Source: Vulgatibacter incomptus_A (GTDB lineage: Bacteria; Myxococcota; Myxococcia; Myxococcales; Vulgatibacteraceae). From it: a DNA stretch of 64,000 nucleotides. The position numbers and the translations under genes were made by a program. Location of the stretch: assembly GCA_040391605.1 (NCBI GenBank), contig JBEBXK010000017.1:1-64000 (forward strand). Direction: 5' to 3'. Numbering within the stretch: position 1 is the stretch's first letter; every line of letters starts with the position of its first letter. Positions 47,042 to 56,423 of this stretch are shown here, one piece after another. Under the pieces are notes generated by a model that saw nothing but the letters and a program-made list of their open reading frames with translations, did not search any database and was not told the origin of the DNA.

Positions 47042-49552
47042 TCACCAACTCCCGAAGTCGAATCGCATCTGCTTGCTGTCTTCGACCTCCTCTGCCTCCT
47101 CGCCCTCGTTGAAGTACCCGTGGGGGTGGTCGCGGACGATGGCGCGAGCGAGGTGCAGCGGAGACGGCCAGCGCAGGGTGCGGTCCCAGGTCGGCGCGAC
47201 GCGGCACAGGATGCCGATCTGCTGGAGCAAAGCCTCGCGGCCGAAGGGACCACGGTCCAACACCTGAAGCTCCGTGACACCGAGGGCGTGCCAGTCCTTC
47301 CGCAAGTCGCGAGGCTGGGACGCGAACCGCGTGCTGTTCCGGGCACCGCGTTCGCGGCTCATGACCGCCGAGCCCGCCAGCACGCAGGTAGGTGCCTCCC
47401 CCTCTGCGCCCTCCACCGCCATAAGCCGGAACGGCGTATGGGTGGCAGGATCGAGCTTCATGGACCAGCCGCCCGTACCAGCGGGTCGCAGCACTTCGCT
47501 GGTTGCCGTGCGAACGCGGACGACCGCTCGACCGTCGCCAGTCATCCACGCCTCGGGCTCTCCCGTGGACTTGTCGGTCAGGCAGGCCCAGAACCTTCGG
47601 CACCCGAAGGCGTCGAACAGCAGCACGGCCTTGCGGTCGCCGAATCGCCCATAGAACGAGCCCATCGCCCGCTCGACAAGGGCCTTCGCATCGCGATCGC
47701 TGTTCGTTGCCTGATCGGATGCCAGGAAGCTGGCCGTCGCCTTATCGAGCGACACCCAGCCGCGACCGTCCACGAAGCCCCATGCTTCCCGCCCACCGAG
47801 TGACACTGCCACGAGGTTGACGACGTAGCTGGCCCGCCGCCCCGTGGTTTTGCCCGTCAGCCGCGCCCCGTAGATCCCGACCACGAGCGTGTCGTCACCG
47901 CATCCGAACTCTGGGAAGGGCCGCAGGAAGAACCCCGTGCTCCGAAGGAGGTCGCTGACAGCGTTAGCTGCCGCGTGCTCGCGGAACTCATCCTCGGCTT
48001 CAGATGCTCCCTTCCTCTCGCCGGGTGCGGAGTCCCTCGTGATGAACTGCGTAGCAGCGCCCCGCGAGGCGAGATACCGGCGAAGGGCCGGCTTCGGGTC
48101 TACCAGGCCATCCTTCTTCCGCGGGTCATCCTTCGCGGTGGCATCCGTCTCGATAATGGCGGCGACCCGCGTGCCATCGGTTTCCAGGGCGGTCAGCCAC
48201 CCCTCTGCCCACCGCTCGACGTCTACCCGATCGTTACGTTCCAGCAGAAATCTCTCGGCCGCTTCGGGTCGAATGAAGCGGAACACAAACGGTCCGACCA
48301 CGAGGTCCTTGTCGTCGTCGAGAGCCTTCAGCCGCAGCTTGAGGTCCACGAGCGCGCTCTTGTCGCGTTCATGGGCGTTCTCAGCGAGGACCTTGGCGAG
48401 CGCTTCCCGAACCCGGCGGCGCTGATCGGCATGGGCGTACACAACGGCTACCCGCAACTCGACTATGGTCGCAGGGTTGTCCAGGCCGAGAGGCGGGCGC
48501 GCCGCCTTCTTTTTGTAGCCAGTTGCGACGCGCCGGGTCGCGAGCGTGACGGCGCGGTCGTCACCGCCGAGCACGTCCCGCATGTGGTGGCCCACGCACT
48601 CGTGGAACCACATGCCAACGCCTCTGCCGAACGGGTTCATCTGCGGCTGCTTCGCGAAGCCTGTCCGAACGGAACCAGTGGGGATCGGTTCACCGTCCAG
48701 CCGGGGTAGCGGGTCGAGACTGGCACCCCGTAGAACCTCGGCGGCACCATCGGCCCACGACGTGACCCAGCCCTCCTCTCCGTTCCGTTGCTGCTTCACC
48801 CGACCGCGTAGCAAGGGAGTTCCGACGCTCAATTCGGCCCATGCGTACTTGGCGCCCTTCGCGAACCGCCAGGTCGGGGCGAGCCGAACGAGGCTGGCCT
48901 GGACGGACAAAACGGGGTCCTCGACGCCCGGTACCGTGATGAGGTGGAGCGTGAGCTTGTGCATCGCCGCGTCGTCCTTTTTCGGGACGTGCAGCAGGTT
49001 GTCCCACGAGAGAAGCGCGGCGTCGGAGTCCAGTCTCCATCGGATCGACGCGCTGTCGGTTCGCATTGGCTGGGACGCGAGACGGTGCGCCATCTCCCAG
49101 ATGCCCACGTCCCAGACCCAGCCCTCCAGCATGTTGGGGCAGAGCCCGGGCCGGCGTTGAATCAGGTCTGCCACCTGGACCTGTTCGGGATTCAGGTCAG
49201 GAACGGACTGCGCGAGCAGTTGGCGCGGGTTGCCGAGCACGCGCGCCTCCCAAGACCCGATCGCGGTCTTGAGGTGCGCGACGCTGATACGCTTGCGAGA
49301 CACGATAAACGCTCGACCGCTCAGCGCGCGACGTTCCAACGCTACGAAGTCGCCGATCATCACGCGCAGTGCGGCTGCGAGGCCGCCGTAGGGGAGCTTC
49401 CGAAACTCGCCGGGGCTCGCCTTCCAGTCGGCTTCCAGCGCGTCCCAGGCCCTCGCGAACGCCTCCCCCGGCCGGTACACCCACACCGTCCCGAAGTCCT
49501 CGCTCTTCAGGCGGAACGCTGTCGTGCGAATCGTCTCGATCCTGCCGCTCAT
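47042..49552 (-). CDS. pPIWI-RE protein (Argonaute/PIWI-related)
   Basis: An 836-residue protein. Residues 1 to about 300 form the N-terminal X-type region (TVWVYRPGEAFARAWDAL; KLPYGGLAAALRVMIGDF). A MID-like part follows (AAIIETD near 465-470; DPKPALRRYLASRG at 485-498 then AATQFI), which is the most characteristic pPIWI-RE block. The RNase H-like PIWI part spans about 555-830 (YVVNLVAVSLGG; KAVLLFDAFGCRRFW; PSPLHLARAIVRDHP). The ATG at 49552 overlaps the helicase stop (ATGA). The family was predicted in 2013 to be an RNA- or DNA-guided anti-plasmid/phage effector, with conserved Arg and Glu for which it is named. I did not assign those residues. It is the third gene of its operon. Confidence 0.85.
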   Translation of the reverse strand: MSGRIETIRTTAFRLKSEDFGTVWVYRPGEAFARAWDALEADWKASPGEFRKLPYGGLAAALRVMIGDFVALERRALSGRAFIVSRKRISVAHLKTAIGSWEARVLGNPRQLLAQSVPDLNPEQVQVADLIQRRPGLCPNMLEGWVWDVGIWEMAHRLASQPMRTDSASIRWRLDSDAALLSWDNLLHVPKKDDAAMHKLTLHLITVPGVEDPVLSVQASLVRLAPTWRFAKGAKYAWAELSVGTPLLRGRVKQQRNGEEGWVTSWADGAAEVLRGASLDPLPRLDGEPIPTGSVRTGFAKQPQMNPFGRGVGMWFHECVGHHMRDVLGGDDRAVTLATRRVATGYKKKAARPPLGLDNPATIVELRVAVVYAHADQRRRVREALAKVLAENAHERDKSALVDLKLRLKALDDDKDLVVGPFVFRFIRPEAAERFLLERNDRVDVERWAEGWLTALETDGTRVAAIIETDATAKDDPRKKDGLVDPKPALRRYLASRGAATQFITRDSAPGERKGASEAEDEFREHAAANAVSDLLRSTGFFLRPFPEFGCGDDTLVVGIYGARLTGKTTGRRASYVVNLVAVSLGGREAWGFVDGRGWVSLDKATASFLASDQATNSDRDAKALVERAMGSFYGRFGDRKAVLLFDAFGCRRFWACLTDKSTGEPEAWMTGDGRAVVRVRTATSEVLRPAGTGGWSMKLDPATHTPFRLMAVEGAEGEAPTCVLAGSAVMSRERGARNSTRFASQPRDLRKDWHALGVTELQVLDRGPFGREALLQQIGILCRVAPTWDRTLRWPSPLHLARAIVRDHPHGYFNEGEEAEEVEDSKQMRFDFGSW

Positions 49553-52500
49553 CCCGCTTCCCCTAGTGTCGAGCCTGCGAGGTCGAACCTCGCGTACTTG
49601 CCAAGTCCGGCGACGAACGCGCCGTGGAGTTCCATCATCTCGTCGAGCCAACCCTGCGCGCGCCACCAGCCGAGCACGTCGCCGACGAGGCCCGTCCAGG
49701 GCACCACATCGTCCGCGAAGGCACCGTCCACGAAGAACAGGTCTACGGGTGTGCCTCCGCGTCGGGCTCGTCCCGCAAGCTGCGCGAGATCGACGAGCAC
49801 GTCGCAGATCAGCTCTCGTCGAAGCTCCTCGTCCATGTGGCGGAACATGGCCGAGCTTCGCTGCAACGCGCGCAACCGCCGGCGAGCATCCGCGCGCTCC
49901 GTGTCGATGGTCTCGCTGGGGGCACCGCACCACACTGGAGGATGAAGGCGGGAGTTGTAGGCGATGTGGGCGAGGAACCGAGCCGCGTCGTGGCTCGGCG
50001 GTACGGGCCGGGTGAGCACGAAGATCCCTGACAGCGCGGACAACTGCGACTTCGGCTGGAGGATGTTGTGTCCACGCGCGACGACGCTCAGCGGACCGAC
50101 CAGCACCGCTGGTGCCGGCTCGTGCCCAAAGGACTCCAGCCGCGCCCGCGAGAGCGCGCCAGGGTTGTTCTTCGCCGCGTTCGCGTCCGAAACGAGGTGA
50201 CGCACGGCCAGGTTCTTGACTACGACCCGCCTCAGTCCCTCAGCGACCGCGTTGGCTTCGTCGTAGCTTCCCGTCACTAGCAGCGCCCGCGCTCTGCCGG
50301 CTGTCTCCGGGTTCGCGTGCTGCCGCTCGAGGTAATGAGAGAGCGTCGTGTTCCAGAGCTCGACCGCCGCATCCCGCGCGGCCTCCATGCGCTCCCCGTG
50401 GCTGCCGGTCCCGGAGATCCTGGCCTGCACACTCGCCTCGTGGACCGAGACGTTCCTGGCCTCATCCTTCACCCAGCCGATCACCTCTCCGAGCACGTCT
50501 GCACGGGGCGACCCACGGAAGCGGCAGGTGGCCGACAGGCCCAGCACGATCCGAGGCGTACCGGCGAGCGTGTGAGACACAAGACCTCCAAGCTCGCGCA
50601 GGAGGCCATGGGGATCGCCGGACATAATGCGGGTTTCGAGCGCCCCCTGTTCCCCGAGCCGCTCCGCGAAGGCGTACCCCTGCAATCGACGCCCCAGAGG
50701 CCCCGCCGGCGAGGGCTGCCACGACGCGTACCCGAGAAGGTCATCCCGCAGATCGGCCGCTTGTTGCACCTCGCGCTGCTCCAAGCCGGGCAGCTGAGGG
50801 CGTAGGTGTTCGAGTGCACGATCGAGCTGCACGAGCACGGCGCGCAGGATGAGGCGCTGTGCGATTCGGCTGCGGTCCTCCTGCGACGCGCCGGAATGGC
50901 GCCCGCGAAGCGGCCACGTCTCCAGCGCGCGCATGAGGTCGGCCTGCACGTCAGCCATGCGCGTTCCGTCCCCGAGTCCGGGCCCGAGAGGACGCAGCGC
51001 GAGCCGAAGCGACTCGGCGCGCTCGTCCTCGGCAGCCGGATCGGAATCGTACAGCTTGCCGAGCTTGTCCAGCCCGTCCTCACCGTCATCGAACAGACGG
51101 AACGCGAGCCAAGCGTCGTGAGCCTGGCGCCACGTCATCTGACCCCGTGTCGGCCAGTCCAGCTCCTTGCGGTTGATCAACTCTGCGAGTCGCTCGGCCT
51201 CGTGGGTGATGCGGGCCAGGGCGGACCGGCCGCGCTCGAACCGCACGGTGGAGTCCAGCCGGTTCTCCGCGCGGCGACGCTCAACTTCGATGAGCAGTTG
51301 GTAGGGCTTGCTCAGCCGCCCCCGGGATGAGAGCACGAGCCCTCGGCTGTTCGAGCCGATTGCCGTATTCTGCAAGGCATCGATCTCGTCGATGAGAACG
51401 ACAGCAGACCTTCGGAGCACGAGTTCGGCGGTGGTGAGCTTCCGAGGCGGGCCGTCGTCCACCGACACCTCTATGGGCACGCGCCCACCGAGGAAGGCAT
51501 GGTGGTTGACGACGAGAACCTCGGCCGTGGTCGCGTCTCGGAAGGCCGAGAACCTACCGCACTCCGCGGCGAAGGGACAACCTACCTTCCGCTCCTTGCC
51601 AGTTTTGCGGTCTCGCTGACGGAGGCGCGTGCAGGGCTCCTCTCCGGTCGTCGGGGTGGAGCCACCCTCGGCATAGGCGGCGAGCAGGCACGAGTAGCCA
51701 ACCCGTTGCAGCGCCCAGGCGGCGTCGGGATCCTCCTTCGGCGGGTGATCGAGGTACGATCCGAGCCGGTCGGCGAGTCTCCTCCACGAGCTGACCGGCA
51801 CGATGGACAGCGCGGCACCCGCCTTGAACGCAGCGTCGCGAAGGCGCAGCGTCTCAGTCCAGACGGACTGAATGTCGGGCACGACCAGCGCCACGGGCAC
51901 ACCACGCCGCGCCAAGTGGAGGGAGAATAACCTCGCGAACACAGACTTTCCCGTCCCGGTAGGGGCAAGCGCCAGCTTCGTCACGCCGGGCGAGCCGATA
52001 GTCGCCTTAACTCCTCCCGTCGCGACGAAATTGTCGAGGAACGCCTGAACGCCGTACCGCTCGAACGGGCCTATGCTCCCGTCCTCTTGGTCGTCGATCT
52101 TCCTCGCGAGTGCCAACAGAGCGTCTCGGTCGAGCAACTCGCCGTCCTGGAGCGGGGTGGTCCTGAGCGTAGCCGCCTGGGCCGGCGACTTGGGTAGGTG
52201 CGCGCGCGGAACACGGAACGTCAGGTCGCCGCCAGCCAATACTAACGGGCCTGCCGTCGAATTCTCCGCTGCGGGCGTGGACGACTTGCCACGCTGCTTC
52301 TCGATTTGCGCGAACCACAGGTCGATCCGGTCGTTGAGCGAAGCGCCTCGAACCAGCGTGTAGCCGGTGGACCATCCGACTCGGACTTCCTCCTGGCCCT
52401 GGACGGCCTCAAAATCGGACGACTGATCTAAGAGGACGCGGGCGCGGTCAAGGAACGCTCGATCATCGGCGAGATCGTCCGACCGGACCGCGAGGAAGCG

Positions 52501-52662
52501 CGCGACCATCCGACGGGCCTCAGCATCCCGCTCCCACCCGGGCCAGAGGTGAACCCGGCCGTGGACGAGCATCCGAGCGTCGCCGAGGGTCGGCTCCTCG
52601 TCAAAGTGCCGAAGCGTCAGCGCTAGCGCGAGCAGGGTCGTGAGGTCCGCCGAGTTGGTCAC
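49549..52662 (-). CDS. DinG-type helicase of the pPIWI-RE operon
   Basis: A 1,037-residue SF2 helicase. The N-terminal 200 residues are family-specific. Walker A LALAPTGTGKS lies at about 230-240 and Walker B VVLIDEIDAL at 421-430. Between them are four cysteines (Cys325, Cys344, Cys362, Cys368) placed like the Fe-S cluster ligands of DinG/XPD helicases, followed by VLVVNHHAFL. Later motifs include GLSATCRFRGSP and DLAQLAGRARRGG (motif VI). The GTG at 52662 overlaps the upstream REase-gene stop by 4 bp, and the C terminus overlaps the PIWI gene. A DinG-like helicase is the constant partner of pPIWI-RE proteins, presumably unwinding guide-target or R-loop DNA. Confidence 0.87.
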   Translation of the reverse strand: MTNSADLTTLLALALTLRHFDEEPTLGDARMLVHGRVHLWPGWERDAEARRMVARFLAVRSDDLADDRAFLDRARVLLDQSSDFEAVQGQEEVRVGWSTGYTLVRGASLNDRIDLWFAQIEKQRGKSSTPAAENSTAGPLVLAGGDLTFRVPRAHLPKSPAQAATLRTTPLQDGELLDRDALLALARKIDDQEDGSIGPFERYGVQAFLDNFVATGGVKATIGSPGVTKLALAPTGTGKSVFARLFSLHLARRGVPVALVVPDIQSVWTETLRLRDAAFKAGAALSIVPVSSWRRLADRLGSYLDHPPKEDPDAAWALQRVGYSCLLAAYAEGGSTPTTGEEPCTRLRQRDRKTGKERKVGCPFAAECGRFSAFRDATTAEVLVVNHHAFLGGRVPIEVSVDDGPPRKLTTAELVLRRSAVVLIDEIDALQNTAIGSNSRGLVLSSRGRLSKPYQLLIEVERRRAENRLDSTVRFERGRSALARITHEAERLAELINRKELDWPTRGQMTWRQAHDAWLAFRLFDDGEDGLDKLGKLYDSDPAAEDERAESLRLALRPLGPGLGDGTRMADVQADLMRALETWPLRGRHSGASQEDRSRIAQRLILRAVLVQLDRALEHLRPQLPGLEQREVQQAADLRDDLLGYASWQPSPAGPLGRRLQGYAFAERLGEQGALETRIMSGDPHGLLRELGGLVSHTLAGTPRIVLGLSATCRFRGSPRADVLGEVIGWVKDEARNVSVHEASVQARISGTGSHGERMEAARDAAVELWNTTLSHYLERQHANPETAGRARALLVTGSYDEANAVAEGLRRVVVKNLAVRHLVSDANAAKNNPGALSRARLESFGHEPAPAVLVGPLSVVARGHNILQPKSQLSALSGIFVLTRPVPPSHDAARFLAHIAYNSRLHPPVWCGAPSETIDTERADARRRLRALQRSSAMFRHMDEELRRELICDVLVDLAQLAGRARRGGTPVDLFFVDGAFADDVVPWTGLVGDVLGWWRAQGWLDEMMELHGAFVAGLGKYARFDLAGSTLGEAG

Positions 52663-53747
52663 TTCGCCCCCTTGACGCGCCTGATAATCTCGCCGACATC
52701 CGCGAAGAGGTACCCGAAACCGGGGTCCACGAGCCGTTGGAGTCGCGGGACCTGCTCTCGGCGCGCACTCGGCACGACAATCCATGTCGGCTCAGTCACC
52801 GGGTTCTCGTTCAGATGCCGCGCGAGCGAATTGACCGAGCTGTGGTCCTTCAGATCGATCCGCCAGCGATGGGTGCCCCGACGAACATCGAGGTCGTAGG
52901 CGTCGACAAACGGCCAGAGTTCGACCTCCACTCCATCGATTCGGCCGAGCAGTCGTTCCAGCGCGAGTTCCTCCAGCCCCGGTAACACTGTGAAGCGCCA
53001 AATCCCCGGACGCAGGGCCACCACGTTATCGGTCGAAGCGGGCGTCGGGGCCGTCAGACTGCCAAGGCCGACCAAACGCTCTTCCCGCAGAGCGAACTGA
53101 GCACCGGCCGCGAGACAGGTCGGCGATCGGTGGCAGGACACCGACATGTCTTGCACCTGCATCGGCCACCCACATCGAGGGCACGGGTAGAACACCTCCC
53201 GCCCATGTGCTCGCAGTCGTGCCGTCGTCGGCACGGCCTCGTAGACGCGCGCGAGCTCGAGGCCGACGGGAAAGAGCGCCTCTGCGGCCACCGCGTAGTC
53301 GACCGCGGCATGCTCCACGAGGAATCGACGGAAGGCAGTGTAGGTAGCCGCCTCATCGTCGCGACCTCGAATGTGGCTCATGGCGGCCCGGATCACCTTC
53401 TGCTCGACCTCCGCAAGGGGCGAACCGCCGGCATCGTCTGCGAGGTCCTCACACAGCGGCGTGGGCTGCCCATCCTTGACGAGTACGAGCGAACCCGCAG
53501 ACGGCAGCCACGTTCCGACGGGCTCCGAGAGCCTCTCCACGAGCTCCGCAACGATGAGGGCTGGAAGGCGGTGGTGCCGGCGTGCACGGCTCACCCACGA
53601 GGCGGCGTGCATCATCCGCTCGATGAGCCGCTTGCCCTCTAGCGCACTATCGCCACCACGCGCGCACCACGCTGTCGCCGCCAGCGCCGAAAGGACGAGG
53701 GCCTTGTCGCGGTCGAGAGCGTCGGGCGCCTCCAATGCATCGATCAT
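52659..53747 (-). CDS. REase-fold protein of the pPIWI-RE operon
   Basis: A 362-residue protein, first gene of the operon. It has a helical N-terminal half, then a zinc ribbon CPRCGW...CHRSPTC (Cys189, 192, 205, 211). The C-terminal domain of about 110 residues has a PD-(D/E)xK-like arrangement: a Glu near 259, Asp282 and Asp286 in VDAYDLDV, and WRIDLKDHSS with Asp298-x-Lys300. This matches the nuclease that accompanies pPIWI-RE and DinG in the known three-gene island. ATG 53747 has a gggga-type site 5-6 nt upstream; a longer frame from 53876 lacks one. Cleavage of invading DNA is the predicted role; strand or site specificity cannot be inferred. Confidence 0.82.
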   Translation of the reverse strand: MIDALEAPDALDRDKALVLSALAATAWCARGGDSALEGKRLIERMMHAASWVSRARRHHRLPALIVAELVERLSEPVGTWLPSAGSLVLVKDGQPTPLCEDLADDAGGSPLAEVEQKVIRAAMSHIRGRDDEAATYTAFRRFLVEHAAVDYAVAAEALFPVGLELARVYEAVPTTARLRAHGREVFYPCPRCGWPMQVQDMSVSCHRSPTCLAAGAQFALREERLVGLGSLTAPTPASTDNVVALRPGIWRFTVLPGLEELALERLLGRIDGVEVELWPFVDAYDLDVRRGTHRWRIDLKDHSSVNSLARHLNENPVTEPTWIVVPSARREQVPRLQRLVDPGFGYLFADVGEIIRRVKGAK

Positions 53748-53988
53748 GGGAGTTCCCCGCTGGAGTTGACGGTCTCGTGTCGGGACCTGGAACCAGATCG
53801 AGTCCGAGTCGAGCGAGGCGCGGGTACGGGGGGCCAGAACCCCCACCATACCGCGCTCACCGTTCCCGTTGCCCATCGGGCTCCAGAACCCTGATCTCCA
53901 AAAGTGGACGATACCGGCTCATTGTGGATCGTAGGGGCGGTCTCCGGTCCCCCTTGCCGCGTTTCAGTCGGGTCCATGTTCTCTGTCC

Positions 53989-56151
53989 TCATCCTAGCCC
54001 CGATACATCCGCATGGAGTTGCCGGAGGTGGACAATGCCGAGATCCAGGATGGGCTCAAACATGAACGAGTTCAGGTGAATGTTCTCAGGTGTCATCAGC
54101 TGAACTTGACCGAGGACACGCAACCCCTGAACATTCGCACGAAAGCGTGCGCGGTACTCCTGCAGGAGTCTATGTGTCTGATTTTTTGTAATACTGCCGA
54201 CGAAGGTCGGATCCGCAAGCTTATCAATCATGTGCTTCTCAGCAAGGAGCCGGATTGCCATGCTCAACACGAGCTTCTCCTCAAGCTCTACGTGCTCCTC
54301 CGTCGCAGAGGCGATGGCCGCTGCCGTGTCGTGGAGAAGGTCCGTCACGAGGGTCGACCGGGTGGGCAGCGCTGGAGGTGCATAGTTGTGGACTACCTTC
54401 TGATACTGAGCGTCTAAGTCCGCCAAGGTCATTGTCTGAGTCCGAGTCTTGAAGTGGAGAACCTCAGTGAGCTCATCGAACACGTCCTGGTAGCCACAGT
54501 ACTCCGCGAGGTTGCGAACGAACGGGACCGAAGCCAGGAACTTCTTCGGGTTCTCCGACTCATTCTGCCAATCCGTGAGGGGGTTCCGCTGGTACGTCTC
54601 CTGCACAAGGCTGACGGATCGGCCGTTGCGGCCGGCCAAGCGTCGGTTGCCGCGCGGGATGGCAAGGCGACTCGCCACACTTCGATGGAAGTCGAAGTTA
54701 TGGGTAAGGATAATCAAGCGGAAGACACCTGACATCGAGATTTCCTGGAGGTACTCTATAATGGCGTACTTGTTCCTATAATCAAACGAGTCAGCGATAT
54801 CATCGACAACCACGAGCACCGGTGCGCCCGCCTTCTCTCTCGCGCGCAGTTCAAAGATCACATTGAGCAGGTAAAGGGCACGACGCTCACCCTGACTCAG
54901 CGCGAGCAAGAGCTCCTTCGAAGTGTCGACCTGCTTCGTGTCGCCAGCGTCGTGGAACTGGAACACGACGCGGGGGGCGTCATCCTTGAGGATCACGTCG
55001 GCCTGGTTCTCCACCCTAAGGTCGAAGGGCACCGAGAACCTTTCATTGAAGGTGGCGACTACCTCCGACCACTCGGTGGCCTGAGCCTTGGCCTGCGCGA
55101 CAACCCTCTCGATAACCGATCGGCTATCCTTGTACTGTTCCTGAAGCACAGCCAAGAGCGGCTTCTCCAACGCCAAGTACGCGCCCCACACGTCGCGTCG
55201 GAGTTTATGCGGGTCCGCAAGAGACGCCAGCATCGCCTGGTTGGCCTGCAGGAACTCGCGGAGGTTCCGAAGCTCTGCGTTCGCGGAGATCTTCTTGTCG
55301 AACGCATCGAAGGACTTCCGGAGCTTCGAGTCTGCTAGAACGCGGTTCAGCTCGTCGTCAACTCGTTGGCGAAGGTCATCGGCGTCCCGGATCTCCAATG
55401 GCTGGCCGTCATTATTAAGGATCAGCCAATGCTTGGCGTCGAAGAATCGGCTTTCCTTAATGGACTTGTGGAGTGAGCCAGCTCGAGTGTGGTTGAACTT
55501 ACTCGTCAGGATCGGTGACTTGGAAATGAGATCATCGAATTGTTGAACATAGTTTTCGATCTGCGCCACGGCATCCCTACTCACGATGAACTGTAGCGCC
55601 TTCTCGCTAAACAAAACGGCGTAGGGCACCGAAGCGAGGCTTGTATCTGCGGAGCCTGCAAGAGCATCGAGTGCATCAATGCCGTCCAAGAGGCTGGACA
55701 CGCCGACAGCCGTACAAAGCTCAGATTCAGGAGTCACGGTCCGCCCTCTCAGGCCCGAATGTAGCTTCAACGCGCCGAGGAGGTCGGCTTTGCGCTGCTC
55801 GACCGCCGAGACAGCGGCCTCGTACTCGGTCTTCAACGTCGCTTCAACAAGAAGGGTCGAGACGTTCTTCGGCTGATAGGACTCCTCGTAGGGAGGGACG
55901 ACGAGAACTCGGTCGGGAGCGAGAGGCGTTCCGTCTTGGTCGGTGACTTTCCGTGTCGTCTGTCGAGCCGGAAACATCTGGTCGCTGGAAGCCTCGTTGC
56001 GCGACAGATCGGCGAGCGTACGCGCGAAGGAGGTCTTCATGAACCCGTTGGGTGCGTACACCACATGGACGTTGGCTCGAATGAAATCGAACTCGCACGA
56101 CACCTCACCGATACCGTAGCAGTTGGTCAGGTTCACTATCACCTTCTGCAT
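53989..56151 (-). CDS. SMC/ABC-type ATPase, RloC-like, probable defence protein
   Basis: A 720-residue protein with a split ABC ATPase: Walker A APNGFMKTS (33-41), a long charged helical middle (about 90-360, probable coiled coil), signature LSQGERRAL (418-426), Walker B VLVVVDDIADSFDYRNK (445-461) and H-loop ILTHNFDFHR. The C-terminal 200 residues are helical and could carry an effector (ends HLNSFMFEPILDLGIVHLRQ). Related AAA_13-like ATPases include RloC/PrrC anticodon nucleases, but no HEPN or RloC active site (Rx4-6H) is evident to me. ATG 56151 has GGAG 5 nt upstream. It sits 241 bp upstream of the pPIWI-RE operon on the same strand; joint transcription is possible but unproven. Confidence 0.75.
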   Translation of the reverse strand: MQKVIVNLTNCYGIGEVSCEFDFIRANVHVVYAPNGFMKTSFARTLADLSRNEASSDQMFPARQTTRKVTDQDGTPLAPDRVLVVPPYEESYQPKNVSTLLVEATLKTEYEAAVSAVEQRKADLLGALKLHSGLRGRTVTPESELCTAVGVSSLLDGIDALDALAGSADTSLASVPYAVLFSEKALQFIVSRDAVAQIENYVQQFDDLISKSPILTSKFNHTRAGSLHKSIKESRFFDAKHWLILNNDGQPLEIRDADDLRQRVDDELNRVLADSKLRKSFDAFDKKISANAELRNLREFLQANQAMLASLADPHKLRRDVWGAYLALEKPLLAVLQEQYKDSRSVIERVVAQAKAQATEWSEVVATFNERFSVPFDLRVENQADVILKDDAPRVVFQFHDAGDTKQVDTSKELLLALSQGERRALYLLNVIFELRAREKAGAPVLVVVDDIADSFDYRNKYAIIEYLQEISMSGVFRLIILTHNFDFHRSVASRLAIPRGNRRLAGRNGRSVSLVQETYQRNPLTDWQNESENPKKFLASVPFVRNLAEYCGYQDVFDELTEVLHFKTRTQTMTLADLDAQYQKVVHNYAPPALPTRSTLVTDLLHDTAAAIASATEEHVELEEKLVLSMAIRLLAEKHMIDKLADPTFVGSITKNQTHRLLQEYRARFRANVQGLRVLGQVQLMTPENIHLNSFMFEPILDLGIVHLRQLHADVSGLG

Positions 56152-56423
56152 GCCTTCTCCCGCTGGCTCTGCACGAGCGCGATCCACTATCCTCGACTAG
56201 GTTAGCGCGAGCAACCGAACTTTCCTTCTCCGAGTGGCCAGATTGACTATGCCGCCCTGCGACCCGAGATGTAAAGAGACTCGTGCTCGACAGGTGTCAA
56301 GGGTCGGCCCTACTGATCGCGCTGGTTCGGCCAAATTGAACGCCCGATCGAGCGGCCTGGTGATGGGCTCCTCCAGGAAAACAACGTGAGCGTCGGGGGC
56401 GGCCAAACCGATCGCATCCATCG
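56152..56423. other. IS21 3' flank, no gene
   Basis: A 272-bp gap between the IstB stop and the ATPase gene start. No ribosome site-led frame is seen. The first 60 bp upstream of the ATPase gene are the likely promoter region. The rest is presumably IS21 end sequence, but I could not identify a matching inverted repeat because the other IS21 end is missing. Confidence 0.4.

Noticed and set aside
49553..49933. 127-residue N-terminal extension of the pPIWI-RE protein
   Set aside because: It lies inside the helicase gene in another frame, is Arg-rich and motif-free; ATG 49552 overlaps the helicase stop as ATGA.
52663..52785. Longer N terminus of the pPIWI-RE helicase
   Set aside because: The added 41 residues overlap the REase coding region and look random; GTG 52662 forms the typical GTGA coupling.
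47042..53747. Conventional helicase-nuclease restriction or BREX/DISARM system
   Set aside because: No methyltransferase, PglZ or DUF1998-type gene is present, and the third protein carries the pPIWI-RE hallmark block instead.
53989..56151. Calling the ATPase RloC outright
   Set aside because: Only the ATPase core is shared; I cannot see the zinc hook or the anticodon-nuclease active-site residues that define RloC.
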